A stretch of DNA of 64,000 nucleotides, from contig NZ_BLVZ01000003.1 in the NCBI RefSeq assembly GCF_015471405.1, forward strand, positions 372,001-436,000, written 5' to 3'. Position 1 is the stretch's first letter; each line of letters begins with the position of its first letter. The notes under the pieces are model-generated. The model had not been told where the DNA came from, did no database searches, and saw only the letters and a list, made by a program, of their open reading frames with translations. The translations under genes and the position numbers were made by a program. This DNA is from Pseudomonas cichorii. Its GTDB lineage: Bacteria; Pseudomonadota; Gammaproteobacteria; Pseudomonadales; Pseudomonadaceae. Below are positions 63,117-64,000 of this stretch, one piece after another.

Positions 63117-64000
63117 ATGGCACTGACACGCGAACAACAAATAGCGGCTCTCGAGAAAGACTGGGCTGAAAATCCGCGCTGGAAAAACGTGACCCGTACC
63201 TATTCTGCTGCTGATGTCGTCCGCCTGCGTGGCTCGGTTCAACCTGAACACACCTTCGCAAAAATGGGCGCCGACAAGCTCTGGAATCTGGTCACGCAAG
63301 GTGCCAAGCCGTCTTTCCGCCCAGACAAGGACTTCGTCAACTGCATGGGCGCCCTCACTGGCGGCCAGGCGGTGCAACAGGTCAAGGCAGGCATACAGGC
63401 GATCTATCTCTCGGGCTGGCAGGTTGCTGCCGACAACAACTCCGCCGAGTCCATGTACCCCGATCAGTCGCTGTACCCGGTGGACTCGGTTCCGACCGTG
63501 GTCAAGCGGATCAACAACTCGTTCCGCCGCGCCGACCAGATCCAGTGGAAAGCGGGCAAGAATCCGGGCGATGAAGGCTATATCGACTATTTTGCGCCCA
63601 TCGTGGCCGATGCCGAAGCTGGCTTCGGTGGCGTGCTCAACGCCTATGAGCTGATGAAAAGCATGATCGAAGCCGGTGCCGCCGGCGTGCATTTCGAGGA
63701 CCAACTGGCGTCCGTCAAGAAATGCGGTCATATGGGCGGCAAAGTTCTGGTCCCGACCCAGGAAGCCGTGCAGAAACTGGTTGCCGCTCGCCTGGCTGCT
63801 GACGTTGCAGGCGTACCGACCATTATCCTGGCCCGCACCGACGCCAATGCCGCCGACCTGCTGACCTCCGATTGCGACCCTTATGACAAGCCTTTCGTCA
63901 CCGGAGCCCGTACCCCTGAAGGGTTCTACAAAGTGCGCGCAGGCCTGGACCAGGCCATCTCCCGCGGCCTGGCTTACGCCCCTTATGCGGACCTGATCTG
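63117..64000 (+). CDS. aceA: Isocitrate lyase, 3' end outside window
   Basis: The first 294 residues of isocitrate lyase, which splits isocitrate to glyoxylate and succinate. Starts [16 protein letters not shown] with AATGAGG upstream. Shows [34 protein letters not shown], the active-site KKCGHMGGK (catalytic Cys), and [16 protein letters not shown]. The frame is open to the right edge. It competes with icd and idh for isocitrate; all three lie in this 12-kb stretch. Confidence 0.97.
   Translation, partial: MALTREQQIAALEKDWAENPRWKNVTRTYSAADVVRLRGSVQPEHTFAKMGADKLWNLVTQGAKPSFRPDKDFVNCMGALTGGQAVQQVKAGIQAIYLSGWQVAADNNSAESMYPDQSLYPVDSVPTVVKRINNSFRRADQIQWKAGKNPGDEGYIDYFAPIVADAEAGFGGVLNAYELMKSMIEAGAAGVHFEDQLASVKKCGHMGGKVLVPTQEAVQKLVAARLAADVAGVPTIILARTDANAADLLTSDCDPYDKPFVTGARTPEGFYKVRAGLDQAISRGLAYAPYADLI

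Noticed and set aside
63039..63731. Minus-strand frame of 230 residues over the aceA start
   Set aside because: Antisense shadow of the conserved aceA coding sequence.

Overview
The window is a piece of a Pseudomonas chromosome. The core-gene order on the right (serS-crcB-rarA-lolA-ftsK-aat-ate-infA-clpA-clpS-cspD-icd-idh-nudJ-mnmA-hflD-purB-roxA-aceA) is typical of the genus. The Hrp1-type type III secretion genes with AvrE, HrpW and HrpZ place it in the P. syringae species complex or a close relative such as P. viridiflava or P. cichorii. This assignment rests on gene content and recognised protein families; no database search was run.

Positions 3-16043 are half of a hrp/hrc pathogenicity island. 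avrE (cut by the left edge) and a beta-hydroxylase-like gene run on the plus strand. They converge on minus-strand units: hrpW plus a coupled small gene, shcE (DspF-type chaperone), and the hrpA-Z-B-hrcJ-D-E-F-G-hrcC-T-V operon, with hrpS furthest right. Three HrpL-type hrp boxes precede hrpA, shcE and hrpW. Only one sigma-54 activator gene is seen and no hrpH. avrE/hrpW sit directly beside hrpV, where classical P. syringae islands carry hrcU. This matches what I remember of the single-locus S-PAI form rather than the tripartite form. The other export genes (hrcU-hrpJ, hrpL) should lie left of the window.

Positions 16.6-30.2 kb are accessory metabolism, transport and regulation: a polar amino-acid ABC importer without its ATPase, a sarcosine/N-methyltryptophan oxidase-like flavoenzyme, a frameshifted chemoreceptor, an MFS pump with a divergent TetR-type repressor, a TonB-dependent siderophore receptor, a structured RNA leader before a small DUF3077-like gene, a SnoaL-like protein, an acetyltransferase and an unknown membrane protein.

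Positions 30.3-34.5 kb look like the remains of a tRNA-Ser integrated element. A tightly coupled gene pair (a GHKL-type ATPase and a 744-residue protein with two phosphoribosyltransferase-like segments) is followed by decayed DNA, an integrase C-terminal remnant, 13-bp direct repeats and tRNA-Ser(UGA). This pair is my best candidate for an undescribed system, possibly in conflict or defence.

Positions 34.6-64 kb are conserved core: BI-1 protein, tusDCBE for tRNA 2-thiolation with trpD2, a xi-class glutathione transferase, siroheme synthase, and the serS to aceA block. Both isocitrate dehydrogenases and isocitrate lyase (cut by the right edge) lie within 12 kb. Two copies of an 89-bp inverted REP doublet (REPIN-like) flank this block, and a second REP family occurs near 5.1 and 27.6 kb.
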